Shown here in pieces: positions 56,676 through 64,000 of a stretch of DNA of 64,000 nucleotides. A program made the translations under genes and the position numbers. Within the stretch, counting starts at the first letter, position 1, and every line of letters starts with the position of its first letter. The notes beneath the pieces were generated by a model. That model did not search any database and was not told the DNA's origin. It saw only the letters and a list, made by a program, of their open reading frames with translations. The stretch is taken from assembly GCA_036384915.1 (NCBI GenBank), contig DASVLJ010000038.1, forward strand, positions 1-64,000, written 5' to 3'. Source of the stretch: PKWO01 sp036384915. GTDB taxonomy: Bacteria > Pseudomonadota > Gammaproteobacteria > Burkholderiales > Burkholderiaceae_D.

Positions 56676-57995
56676 ATGGCGGGGCAAATGAAAGTCGCTG
56701 TGGTCGGGGCAGGGATTGCCGGCTTGTCTTGCGCCTATAGCTTGGCGCGTTCCGGCATGGATGTTGCCTTGATCGAAGCTGGTAGCTATTTCGGCGGGCA
56801 CAGCAATACCGTCGATGTGACGCTCGAAGGCAAAACCTGGGGTGTCGATACGGGCTTCCTGGTGTTCAACCATAAGACTTACCCTAACCTGGTCCGTCTG
56901 TTCGGCGAACTCGGTATCGCGACTACGGCGACGGACATGTCGTTTTCAGTCAAAACACCGGTCTCCGGCACCCGAGGTGCGCGAGTGCTCGAATGGGCCG
57001 GGCACGACTTGAATGCCGTCTTTTGCCAGCGGCGCAACCTGCTCTCCCCGCGCTTTTTGCACATGCTGCGCGATATCTTGCGTTTCAACCGTGAAGCGAC
57101 GGCGCTGGCCGTGGGGGCGACGCTGCCGCAAGGCGACGCCTCGCTGGGCGAATTCCTTGCCCAGCGCAAGTATGGCGCACCTTTCCGCGACTGGTACCTG
57201 CTGCCCATGGCTGGCTGCATCTGGTCTTGCCCGGTCGAGCAGATGCTGGCTTTCCCCGTCTCCACATTTGCCCGCTTTTGCGACAACCATGGCTTGCTGC
57301 AAATCGACAACCGGCCGCAGTGGCATACCGTCACCGGCGGTTCGCGCCGCTACGTGGAAAAAATGCTGGATGCGATTCCGAACCGGCGCTGCAACGTTCC
57401 CGTCGAGTCGATCAAACGCGGTATGGCGGGCGGGCGACCCCAGGTATTGTTGCGCACATCGCATGGCACCGAGCATTACGACCATGTCGTGCTGGCCTGC
57501 CACAGCGACCAGAGCCTTGCCTTGCTGGCCGACGCCACGCCCGGCGAGCGCGATGTGCTCGGCGCTATCCGCTACCAACCCAATCGTGCCGTGCTGCATA
57601 CCGACGCGCGCTGCCTTCCCGAACAGCGCAAGGCCTGGGCCGCATGGAATTACCAGAGCGCAGGCGGCAAGGAAGCGCGCGTGTGCGTGCATTATCTGAT
57701 CAACCGCTTGCAGCCGCTGCCGTTTGCCGCGCCGGTGATCGTGTCGCTCAATCCGATCGAAGAGCCGGCGCCGTCTTCCGTAATCGCCGAATTCGACTAT
57801 TCGCACCCGGTATTCGACGCGGCAGCCGTCCGCGCGCAAACCCGCCTTCCTGCGATACAGGGTAAGGACGGTACCTGGTTCGCCGGGGCCTGGACCGGTT
57901 ATGGCTTCCATGAGGACGGCTTGAAGTCGGGCCTTGCCGCGGCACATGCCCTGATAGAGCTGGAGCGCCGCATGCATCTGGCGAGCGCGGCCTGA
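56676..57995 (+). CDS. FAD-dependent oxidoreductase (amine-oxidase fold) of the lipid-modification operon
   Basis: A 439-residue flavoprotein. It starts MAGQMKVAVVGAGIAGLSCAYSL with the GxGxxG dinucleotide loop, followed by EAGSYFGGHSNTVDV and GVDTGFLVFNHKTYPNLVRLF. The C-terminal FAD motif is GTWFAGAWTGYGFHEDGLKSGLAAAHALI. This matches the NAD/FAD-binding proteins encoded next to DUF1365 and cyclopropane synthase in light or singlet-oxygen regulons (Rhodobacter sigmaE-ChrR operon). The activity is thought to be lipid-acyl oxidation or desaturation, not proven here. The ATG at 56676 has GGGAGA five bases upstream; a GTG at 56634 is less likely. First gene of the operon. Confidence 0.85.
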   Translation: MAGQMKVAVVGAGIAGLSCAYSLARSGMDVALIEAGSYFGGHSNTVDVTLEGKTWGVDTGFLVFNHKTYPNLVRLFGELGIATTATDMSFSVKTPVSGTRGARVLEWAGHDLNAVFCQRRNLLSPRFLHMLRDILRFNREATALAVGATLPQGDASLGEFLAQRKYGAPFRDWYLLPMAGCIWSCPVEQMLAFPVSTFARFCDNHGLLQIDNRPQWHTVTGGSRRYVEKMLDAIPNRRCNVPVESIKRGMAGGRPQVLLRTSHGTEHYDHVVLACHSDQSLALLADATPGERDVLGAIRYQPNRAVLHTDARCLPEQRKAWAAWNYQSAGGKEARVCVHYLINRLQPLPFAAPVIVSLNPIEEPAPSSVIAEFDYSHPVFDAAAVRAQTRLPAIQGKDGTWFAGAWTGYGFHEDGLKSGLAAAHALIELERRMHLASAA

Positions 57996-58001
57996 AGGCT
58001 T

Positions 58002-58778
58002 ATGCACATGGACCGCGCGCAATTGTGTTTCGGCGAAGTCAGGCATAGGCGCTTGCATCCGGTCATCCACGCCTTCGCCTACCGCGTATTCTTCCTGCGC
58101 CTGCCGCTACGCGCCTTGGGCAATGAAGGATTCGGTTCGCGCTGGCTCTCGCGCAACCGCTTCAACCTGCTCTCGTTCCATGATGCCGATCATGGCGACG
58201 GCAAGCAACCCCTGGTGCAGTGGGCCGATGCGCTGCTGCGCAGCGAGGGTATCACCGACGCCGGCGGCGAAATCTGGCTGCAAACCTTTCCACGCGTGCT
58301 GGGCTATGTCTTCAATCCCGTGTCGTTCTGGTTCTTCCATCGCGGCGACGGCTCGCTGCGCACGATCCTGTGCATGGTCAGCAACACCTTCGGCGAAAGG
58401 CACGCCTACCTGCTCGACATCGGCAAGCGCATGCCCTACGGCATCGAGCTTACTGCGCGCAAGTGCTTTCACGTCTCGCCGTTCTTTGCCGTCGAAGGGC
58501 GCTACCGTTTCCGCTTTATGCGTGCGCAGCGCGGCGGCGCCGAAGTGAACGTGGCACGCATCGACTATTGCGATCTGGAAGGCACTGCGCTCAAGACCAG
58601 CGTATCCGGCACGGCCCACGCCATCGACGACCGAACCGTGCTGCAGGCATTTCTTTCCCACCCCATGATGACCTGGGGCGTCATGGCCAGAATCCACTGG
58701 CAGGCACTGCGCCTCTGGTTCAAGCGCGTTCCCTTCTTCCACAAACCCCAACCGCCCATCTCCGGAGTCAGCCGATGA
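58002..58778 (+). CDS. DUF1365 domain-containing protein
   Basis: A 258-residue protein of the DUF1365 family, almost always found beside the flavin oxidoreductase and the cyclopropane-synthase-like methyltransferase. Conserved stretches are LCFGEVRHRRLHPVIHAFAYRVFFLRLPL, SRNRFNLLSFHDADHGDG, WLQTFPRVLGYVFNPVSFWFFHRGDGSLRTILCMVSNTFGERHAYLL and KCFHVSPFF. The many His residues suggest a metal site, but no enzymatic activity is established for the family. It starts six bases after the preceding gene and its stop overlaps the next start (ATGA), so all three are coupled. Confidence 0.92.
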   Translation: MHMDRAQLCFGEVRHRRLHPVIHAFAYRVFFLRLPLRALGNEGFGSRWLSRNRFNLLSFHDADHGDGKQPLVQWADALLRSEGITDAGGEIWLQTFPRVLGYVFNPVSFWFFHRGDGSLRTILCMVSNTFGERHAYLLDIGKRMPYGIELTARKCFHVSPFFAVEGRYRFRFMRAQRGGAEVNVARIDYCDLEGTALKTSVSGTAHAIDDRTVLQAFLSHPMMTWGVMARIHWQALRLWFKRVPFFHKPQPPISGVSR

Positions 58779-60001
58779 ATCGCCCCGCCGCCCCGACCGC
58801 ACCGCTCGAATTCTGCGTACCCCATGGCGAAAAAATGCCGCCGTCAGCACGCATTGCGCTGGCCATGCTCGCCAAGCTCAGGCATGGCACGCTTCGCTTG
58901 CGCCGCCCGGATGGCACGACCTCGATGCATGGTGAAGGCGGCGAAACGGTGGCGCTGGACTTGCGCAATTGGAAAGTGTGCGGTGCGGCCGTCAAGTCAG
59001 GTGACATCGGCTTCGCCGAATCCTATATCGCCGGCGACTGGAACACTGACAACCTGCCGGGCCTGATCGAGCTGTTCGTGCGCAACCGTGAAGCCATCGA
59101 AGACATGATTTACGGCAGTTGGTGGGGCAACGTGCTGTACCGGCTCAAGCATACGTTCAATCGCAATTCGAAATCGGGCAGCCGCAAGAATATCCAGGCG
59201 CACTACGATCTCGGCAACGATTTTTACGCGCTTTGGCTCGATGCCTCGATGACGTACTCCAGCGCACTGTTCGAGGCCCCGCAAGCAAGCCTGGAGCAGG
59301 CGCAGGCCGCGAAATACCGCCGCATGCTTGACGAACTCGGCTTGGAGGCGCGCAGCAACATACTGGAAATCGGTTGCGGCTGGGGCGGCTTCGCCGAGAC
59401 CGCCGTACGGGAAGGCGGCCACCACGTCACGGGGTTGACCTTGTCGACTGAACAGCTCGCCTATGCGCGCTCGCGCCTCGAACGCGCCGGGCTGGAGCGA
59501 CACGCGGACCTGCGCCTGCAAGACTATCGCGACCTGACCGGCAGCTTCGACGGCGTGGCGTCGATCGAGATGTTCGAGGCCGTCGGCGAAGCCTATTGGC
59601 CGCAGTATTTTTCCTGTGTGGGCCGGGCCTTGAAACCCGGCGGCCGCGCCTGCATCCAGAGCATCGTCATTGCCGACGATTTGTTTGCGCAATACCGCAA
59701 GGGCACCGACTTCATCCAGCAATACATATTCCCTGGCGGGATGCTGCCCTGCCCCCGCGCATTCCGGGAGCAGGCGGCGCGTCAAGGTTTGCGCGTTTCC
59801 AACGAGCTCGCTTTCGGGCAGGACTATGCGCGCACGCTGCAGCTCTGGCGCGAGCAATTCAAGGTCCAGCTTGCCGCAGTGCGCGAGCAAGGCTTCGACG
59901 AACGCTTCGTGCGCACCTGGGAATTCTATCTCGCGTATTGCGAAGCAGGTTTCCGCGCCGGCAGCCTCGACGTAATCCAATTCACGCTGGAAAAGGAATG
60001 A
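58775..60001 (+). CDS. Cyclopropane-fatty-acid-synthase-like SAM methyltransferase
   Basis: A 408-residue methyltransferase acting on unsaturated chains of membrane phospholipids. The N-terminal lipid-binding domain precedes a Rossmann domain with NIQAHYDLGNDFYALWLDASMTYSSALF, the SAM site ILEIGCGWGGFAETAVREGGHHVTGLTLSTEQLAYA, EMFEAVGEAYWPQYF and the terminal YLAYCEAGFRAGSLDVIQFTLEK (bicarbonate-site Cys region of Cfa). In sigmaE-ChrR/LitR-regulated relatives (UfaM-type), this enzyme makes methylated precursors of furan fatty acids rather than cyclopropanes. Which product is formed here cannot be read. Coupled by ATGA to both neighbours. Confidence 0.92.
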   Translation: MNRPAAPTAPLEFCVPHGEKMPPSARIALAMLAKLRHGTLRLRRPDGTTSMHGEGGETVALDLRNWKVCGAAVKSGDIGFAESYIAGDWNTDNLPGLIELFVRNREAIEDMIYGSWWGNVLYRLKHTFNRNSKSGSRKNIQAHYDLGNDFYALWLDASMTYSSALFEAPQASLEQAQAAKYRRMLDELGLEARSNILEIGCGWGGFAETAVREGGHHVTGLTLSTEQLAYARSRLERAGLERHADLRLQDYRDLTGSFDGVASIEMFEAVGEAYWPQYFSCVGRALKPGGRACIQSIVIADDLFAQYRKGTDFIQQYIFPGGMLPCPRAFREQAARQGLRVSNELAFGQDYARTLQLWREQFKVQLAAVREQGFDERFVRTWEFYLAYCEAGFRAGSLDVIQFTLEKE

Positions 60002-60537
60002 ACGCCCTGACGGCAAGCCTGCTGCGCGCGCTGCCGTTCTGGCTGGCGCTGCAAAACGCATTGGCCGCCGCGGCCGCGCCGCCGCATATCGCCTCTGCCC
60101 TGCCGGAAGCGCACTTGGCCGGCGCCGGTACTTATCGCTGGTTCGGCCTGCATGTCTATGATGCCGAGCTCTGGGTAGGACCTCAGGGCTATCAGGCCGA
60201 AGCGGCACCGTTTGCCCTCGACTTGCGCTACAGCCATGCCTTCGCCGGCAAGAACATTGCCGAGCGCAGCGCCGCCGAAATCGAAAAGCTCGGCCTGGGC
60301 AACAGCGAACAGCGGCGCAACTGGCTGGCGCAGATGCGAGCCTGCTTTCCCGACGTGGAAGACGGCACGCATTTGACCGGCGTGTTCCAGCCCGGCAGCG
60401 GCGTGCGTTATTACCGCGACGGCAAGGCCATTTGCGACATCGCCGATGCGCAATTCGCCGCGGCTTTCTTTGCCATCTGGCTCGACCCGCGCACCTCGGC
60501 CAAGTCCCTGCGTGCCGAACTGCTGGGCCGGAACTAG
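59998..60537 (+). CDS. Chalcone-isomerase-like exported protein
   Basis: A 179-residue protein with signal peptide MNALTASLLRALPFWLALQNALAAAAA, then the chalcone-isomerase-like fold: LAGAGTYRWFGLHVYDAELWVGPQGYQ, FALDLRYSHAFAGKNIAERSAAEIEKLG and YYRDGKAICDIADAQFAAAFFAIWLDPRTSAKSLRAELLG. Bacterial members lack flavonoid substrates; several bind fatty acids or are of unknown function. Its place between a lipid methyltransferase and a transporter suggests lipid binding in the periplasm. The ATG overlaps the methyltransferase stop (ATGA). Confidence 0.8.
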   Translation: MNALTASLLRALPFWLALQNALAAAAAPPHIASALPEAHLAGAGTYRWFGLHVYDAELWVGPQGYQAEAAPFALDLRYSHAFAGKNIAERSAAEIEKLGLGNSEQRRNWLAQMRACFPDVEDGTHLTGVFQPGSGVRYYRDGKAICDIADAQFAAAFFAIWLDPRTSAKSLRAELLGRN

Positions 60538-60541
60538 CAAC

Positions 60542-61789
60542 ATGGCCGCGCGCACGGCAGGCTGGCCTGGATTGCTGTACTACAGCGCTTTCGCATTTCC
60601 GCTGGCATTGTCGGCCCTGCCTGTTTACGTCTACTCACCGGCACTTTACGCCGAACGCGAACACTTGCCGCTGACCATGCTCGGCGCCGCCCTGCTTGGC
60701 GCACGCTTGTTCGATGCCTTGATCGACCCCGCGCTGGGCCGCTGGATAGACCGCACCCGCGGCCAAGTCGGGTACAAACGCCATATTGCATTGGCAGTGC
60801 CGCTCCTTGGCGCCGGCGTGACGGCCCTGTTCAATCCGCCGGAGATGGATGCGGGCCACGCCTTGGCTTGGCTGCTGGGGGCGCTGCTGCTGGTCCATAC
60901 CGGCTATAGCCTGGGGAACATCGCCTATCAAAGCTGGGGCGCGGGCCTGACGCAGGCGCGCGAGCTGCGTTCGCTCATCACCGGATGCCGCGAAGCTGTC
61001 GGCTTGCTCGGTGTGATCGCCGCTGCAGTGCTGCCGGCAATTGCCGGCCTGTCATGGCTTTGCCTGGTCTTTCTGATCACGTTGGCGGGTGCCGCCTGGC
61101 TGCTGCTGACCCGCGGCACGCCGGCCGCACCCGCACGCGACGCATCCCCGGCGCCGGCCGGCCTGCTGCTGCCGCTGGCCAATCCGGCGTTTCGCCGGCT
61201 GATCGTAGTCTTCCTGTGCAACGGCATCGCTGCGGCGATCCCTGCGACGCTGTTCTCTTTCTTCGCGCGCGACCGTCTGGAATTGGGAAGCAGCGCCGGA
61301 TATTTCCTGGCCGCCTACTTCCTGGCCGGTGCCCTGTCGATGCCGTTCTGGGCCATGGCGGCGCGGCGCCATGGCGAGGCGCGCGCCTGGCTCTGGTCCA
61401 TGATGCTGGCGCTGGCGGCGTTTTGCCGCGCCTATACTTTGGGGACCGGCGATGCCGTCGCCTTCGGCTTGATCTGCCTGCTCTCCGGTTGCGCGCTCGG
61501 CGCCGACCTCGCCTTGCCCCCGGCCTTGCTCACCGCCGTGATCCATCATGCCGGGCATGGCGGGCGACGCGAAGGCGCCTACTTCGGCTTGTGGAATTGG
61601 GCCTCCAAGATGGCGCTCGCGCTGGCTGCCGGCACTGCGTTGCCGGTGCTGGCCTTGCTCGGCTATGCGCCTGGCGATACGACGGATACGGGCCGGCAGG
61701 CACTTTCCATCGCTTACGCCGTGTTGCCTTGCGTGTTCAAGGCGGCAGCCGGCCTGCTGCTGTTTCTTTCCCGTTTTGACGATACCTGA
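60542..61789 (+). CDS. MFS transporter, GPH (MelB-like) type
   Basis: A 415-residue transporter with twelve hydrophobic segments. The region DALIDPALGRWIDRTRGQVGYKR matches the GPH-family motif (D-P-x-x-G-x-x-x-D-R-T) near residue 55. Later helices include LIVVFLCNGIAAAIPATLFSFFARDRL and YFGLWNWASKMALALAAGTALPVLALLGY. GPH members usually carry sugars with cations, but this subgroup is always with lipid-modification genes, so the cargo is probably unrelated to sugars. The ATG at 60542 follows the previous stop by 4 bp. Confidence 0.88.
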   Translation: MAARTAGWPGLLYYSAFAFPLALSALPVYVYSPALYAEREHLPLTMLGAALLGARLFDALIDPALGRWIDRTRGQVGYKRHIALAVPLLGAGVTALFNPPEMDAGHALAWLLGALLLVHTGYSLGNIAYQSWGAGLTQARELRSLITGCREAVGLLGVIAAAVLPAIAGLSWLCLVFLITLAGAAWLLLTRGTPAAPARDASPAPAGLLLPLANPAFRRLIVVFLCNGIAAAIPATLFSFFARDRLELGSSAGYFLAAYFLAGALSMPFWAMAARRHGEARAWLWSMMLALAAFCRAYTLGTGDAVAFGLICLLSGCALGADLALPPALLTAVIHHAGHGGRREGAYFGLWNWASKMALALAAGTALPVLALLGYAPGDTTDTGRQALSIAYAVLPCVFKAAAGLLLFLSRFDDT

Positions 61790-61800
61790 AGAGGGATGCC

Positions 61801-62331
61801 ATGCGACTATCCAACCCGCTCACCTGCGCACTTGCCCTGATGTTGGCCGGCTGTGCCGGATCGGTCGATCCAGCCATCTACGCAAAGGAAAAGCCGGCGC
61901 TGGAACTCTCGAGCTATTTCAACGGCAGGCTGCATGCCTGGGGCATATTCCAGGACCGCTCGGGCAAGGCGGTCAAGCGCTTCACGGTGACCATGGATTG
62001 CGCATGGAACGGCGATGACGGTACGCTGGACGAGAAGTTCGACTATAGTGACGGCAGCAAACAGGAACGCGTGTGGAAACTGCACAAGACCGGCAACGGC
62101 AATTTCACCGGCACGGCAGGCGACGTCGTTGGCGAGGCTATCGGCCGGCAAAGCGGCAATGCCTTGCACTGGCAATACGTGCTGGCCGTGCCGCTCGACG
62201 GCAAAACCGTCAATTTCGATTTCGACGACTGGATGTTCCTGATGGACGACCACGTGATGCTCAACCACAGCACGATGAGCAAGCTGGGCTTCAAGGCCGG
62301 CGAAGTTGTGCTGTCGTTCACCAAGCCATGA
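61801..62331 (+). CDS. DUF3833 lipoprotein
   Basis: A 176-residue lipoprotein, lipobox LAGC (Cys18), of the DUF3833 family. Conserved parts are LELSSYFNGRLHAWGIFQDRSGKAVKRFTVTMD, LDEKFDYSDGSKQERVWKLHK and LDGKTVNFDFDDWMFLMDDHVMLNHSTMSKLGFKAGEVVLSF. The fold is lipocalin-like by appearance, consistent with binding a lipid in the outer membrane; the function is unproven. It starts 11 bp after the transporter and ends in ATGA overlap with the SDR gene. Confidence 0.9.
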   Translation: MRLSNPLTCALALMLAGCAGSVDPAIYAKEKPALELSSYFNGRLHAWGIFQDRSGKAVKRFTVTMDCAWNGDDGTLDEKFDYSDGSKQERVWKLHKTGNGNFTGTAGDVVGEAIGRQSGNALHWQYVLAVPLDGKTVNFDFDDWMFLMDDHVMLNHSTMSKLGFKAGEVVLSFTKP

Positions 62332-63095
62332 ACCCGCGCATACGCGACTGGAAAGGCAAGCGCATATGGATCATCGGCGCGTCGAGCGGCATCGGGGCGG
62401 CGACTGCACGCCTGCTGCTCGACCAGGGCGCGCGCACGGCCCTGTCGGCGCGGCGGCGCGAACCTCTGGAAGCCTTGTGCCAAGGACATGCCAATGCGCT
62501 GGCCCTGCCGCTCGACATGCTCGACGCGGAAGCGGTCAGGCGTGCCTGCGCTGTATTGCTGGAATGGTGGGGCGGGCTGGATTTGCTGCTGATTGCGGCA
62601 GGCGGCTATGCCGAGATGCGCGCCGACAACTTCGATCTCGATGCGGCCAACAAGCTGGTGGACCTGAACCTGCGCGGCGTGCTCAACTGCCTCGATCCCG
62701 TGCTGCCGGCATTGCTCCGCCAAGGCACCGGAGCGATCGGCATCGTCTCGTCCGTCGCCGGGTACAGCGGCTTGCCGCGGGCGCTGATCTATGGCGCCAC
62801 CAAGGCCGCGCTGATCAACCTGTGCGAATCGCTTTATCTCGATTTGCGCCCGCAAGGCATAGGCGTGCATCTGATCAACCCCGGCTTTGTCGATACCCCC
62901 TTGACCGCCGACAATCCTTTCCCCATGCCCGCCCTGATCACCCCTGAGGAAGCGGCGCGCCATATCGTCTCCGGCATCGGGCGCGGCGCCTTCCACATCC
63001 ACTTTCCGCGCCGCTTCACCAATTGGCTGCGCTTTGCGCGTCTGCTCCCTTATGGACTCTATTTCAAACTCGTGCACAAGGTGACGGGACTATGA
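62328..63095 (+). CDS. Short-chain dehydrogenase/reductase of the lipid-modification operon
   Basis: A 255-residue SDR: cofactor loop IIGASSGIG, the S of SSVAG and the YGATK catalytic motif, and a C-terminal hydrophobic tail with basic residues (FHIHFPRRFTNWLRFARLLPYGLYF) that may sit on the membrane. In this operon type the SDR is presumed to reduce or oxidise a modified acyl intermediate (inference). Coupled by ATGA to both the DUF3833 and the NTF2-like genes. Confidence 0.88.
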   Translation: MNPRIRDWKGKRIWIIGASSGIGAATARLLLDQGARTALSARRREPLEALCQGHANALALPLDMLDAEAVRRACAVLLEWWGGLDLLLIAAGGYAEMRADNFDLDAANKLVDLNLRGVLNCLDPVLPALLRQGTGAIGIVSSVAGYSGLPRALIYGATKAALINLCESLYLDLRPQGIGVHLINPGFVDTPLTADNPFPMPALITPEEAARHIVSGIGRGAFHIHFPRRFTNWLRFARLLPYGLYFKLVHKVTGL

Positions 63096-63526
63096 GCCGC
63101 GACGATTCCCGATTGGCGCGGGTCATCGATTTTTACGAATCGCTGAGCCAGGCTTCGCTGACCGGGCTCGGGAAAATCTATGCCGACGACGCGGCATTCA
63201 AGGATCCGTTCAACGAAGTGCGCGGCGTCGATGCCATCGCAGGCATATTCCGCCACATGTATGTGCAAGTCGAGGCGCCCCGCTTCATGGTCAAGAGCCG
63301 CATGGCGGACGGCGACGAGGCTTTCCTTACCTGGGTCTTCCGGTTTCGCATGAAGAGTTCCCCCGGCAAGGAAGAATGCATACGCGGTGCGACCCATTTG
63401 CGCTTCGATGCCGCGGGGCTGGTCGCCATGCACCGCGACTACTGGGATGCCGCGGAAGAGCTCTATGAAAAACTGCCCCTGCTGGGCGGCTTCATGCGCT
63501 GGCTCAAGCGGCGCGCGGCTTCCTGA
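63092..63526 (+). CDS. NTF2-like (SnoaL-type) protein
   Basis: A 144-residue alpha+beta cone-fold protein of the nuclear transport factor 2-like superfamily. VIDFYESLSQASLTGLGKIYADDAAFKDPFNEVRGVDAIAGIFRHMYVQ is the classic start, and CIRGATHLRFDAAGLVAMHRDYWDAAEELYEKLPLLG the typical end, with HRDYWD characteristic of the NTF2-like proteins found in this operon. Members are small-molecule isomerases, dehydratases or ligand-binding proteins; the activity is not known. It is the last tightly coupled gene of the operon (ATGA overlap with the SDR). Confidence 0.88.
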   Translation: MSRDDSRLARVIDFYESLSQASLTGLGKIYADDAAFKDPFNEVRGVDAIAGIFRHMYVQVEAPRFMVKSRMADGDEAFLTWVFRFRMKSSPGKEECIRGATHLRFDAAGLVAMHRDYWDAAEELYEKLPLLGGFMRWLKRRAAS

Positions 63527-63598
63527 AGAGGGCAATTTTGTTCAATACGGCCCGCGCTTCCCAGCCTAGCATGCATGTTTTCCACCTTGGGAGCACGT

Positions 63599-64000
63599 AT
63601 GCACACGTCGACATCCGCAGCACCGGCATCAAGCTTGAGCGTTCAGGCCTCCGAAGCCCTGCGCAAGCTGGCATTGAATGAAGAAGCCAGGGAATTATTC
63701 TGCTTTGACCCACGCTATCGCCCTTTCATGCAACGCGCGGCGCGGCGCTACATTGCCGGCCAGACGATAGGCGACGCGCTCGGATGCGCGCAGGCGATGG
63801 CGGCGCGCGGCCACGCGGCCTCCATCGAGTACATGGGCGAAAGCGTGCGCAATGCGGCGCGTGCCGATTCCGAGACCGGAGTCTTCCTCGCCGTGATCGA
63901 AGCGCTCGACCGGGCTGGTCAGCCCGCCTCCATTTCGCTCGACCTGTCGCATGTCGGTTTGCTGGTAGACCCGGAACTCGGCTACCGCAACCTGTGCCGT
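63599..64000 (+). CDS. Proline dehydrogenase family protein, N-terminal part (runs off the right edge)
   Basis: An open frame of 134 codons from the ATG at 63599, preceded by GGGAG, continues past the edge. The product contains SEALRKLALNEEARELFCFDP, FMQRAARRYIAGQTIGDAL, MAARGHAASIEYMGESV and SISLDLSHVGLLVDPE, which match the start of PRODH-like TIM-barrel flavoenzymes (proline to pyrroline-5-carboxylate). The FAD and substrate motifs further on are outside the window. It lies 72 bp after the lipid-modification operon on the same strand; whether it is co-transcribed is open. Confidence 0.65.
   Translation, partial: MHTSTSAAPASSLSVQASEALRKLALNEEARELFCFDPRYRPFMQRAARRYIAGQTIGDALGCAQAMAARGHAASIEYMGESVRNAARADSETGVFLAVIEALDRAGQPASISLDLSHVGLLVDPELGYRNLCR

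Overview
The window is high-GC DNA with dense, non-overlapping genes on both strands. It is most consistent with a betaproteobacterium of the order Burkholderiales, probably Oxalobacteraceae (Massilia/Herbaspirillum/Collimonas-like). Supporting this are the prpB-prpC-acnD-prpF propionate cluster with divergent prpR, the glnA/ntrB/ntrC region, a single-copy prfC, a MocR-controlled amino-acid cluster, a DUF4214 protein and paired secreted chitosanases. No tRNA, rRNA, CRISPR array or prophage was seen. Everything here is read from the sequence by eye; no database search was run.

Layout. 0-0.6 kb: the end of an IS5-like insertion sequence (transposase start on the minus strand) abuts and apparently truncates a DUF4214 gene. 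0.7-6.1 kb: GNAT acetyltransferase, a secreted chorismate-lyase-like protein, OmpW, a DEDDh exonuclease, an aminotransferase, RidA and an EamA transporter. 6.2-9.1 kb: a LysE exporter and Asp/Glu racemase operon divergent from a MocR-type regulator with direct-repeat operators. 9.3-15.7 kb: a secreted GH5-like hydrolase, htpG behind a sigma-32-type promoter, and two tandem chitosanase-like lipoproteins. 15.7-21.9 kb: CbiX chelatase, lptG-lptF, pepA, xth, a MITE-like palindromic element at the xth stop codon, a decayed OsmC gene and a small lipoprotein.

21.9-29.9 kb: the 2-methylcitrate cycle genes for propionate catabolism, with a sigma-54 promoter in front of prpB and divergent prpR. 30-34 kb: a conserved hypothetical gene and an unusual bifunctional penicillin-binding protein. 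34.3-39.6 kb: ntrC, ntrB, a DUF4124 gene and glnA, the last with a sigma-54 promoter and distal NtrC boxes. 39.6-43.7 kb: a hemerythrin-like protein, prfC, a candidate small RNA, a zinc-ribbon protein and a TonB-like protein.

43.9-52.1 kb is a little-characterised locus. A beta-helix lipoprotein and a diheme cytochrome lipoprotein (the TIGR03805/TIGR03806 pair of unknown function) are followed on the same strand by a TonB-dependent receptor and an SDR. A divergent AraC-type regulator and a FabH-like condensing enzyme adjoin. 52.7-55.4 kb: CheW, a methyl-accepting chemotaxis protein and a small TonB-domain protein.

55.4-64 kb is probably the most interesting region. A LitR/CarH-type MerR regulator with intact cobalamin-photoreceptor motifs is divergent from an eight-gene, mostly translationally coupled operon: flavin oxidoreductase, DUF1365, cyclopropane-fatty-acid-synthase-like methyltransferase, chalcone-isomerase-like protein, GPH transporter, DUF3833 lipoprotein, SDR and an NTF2-like protein. 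Two near-identical dyads (TTGTC-N3-GACAA) lie in the shared intergenic region and one overlaps a candidate -35 box. This predicts light-controlled membrane fatty-acid modification. A proline-dehydrogenase-like gene runs off the right edge.
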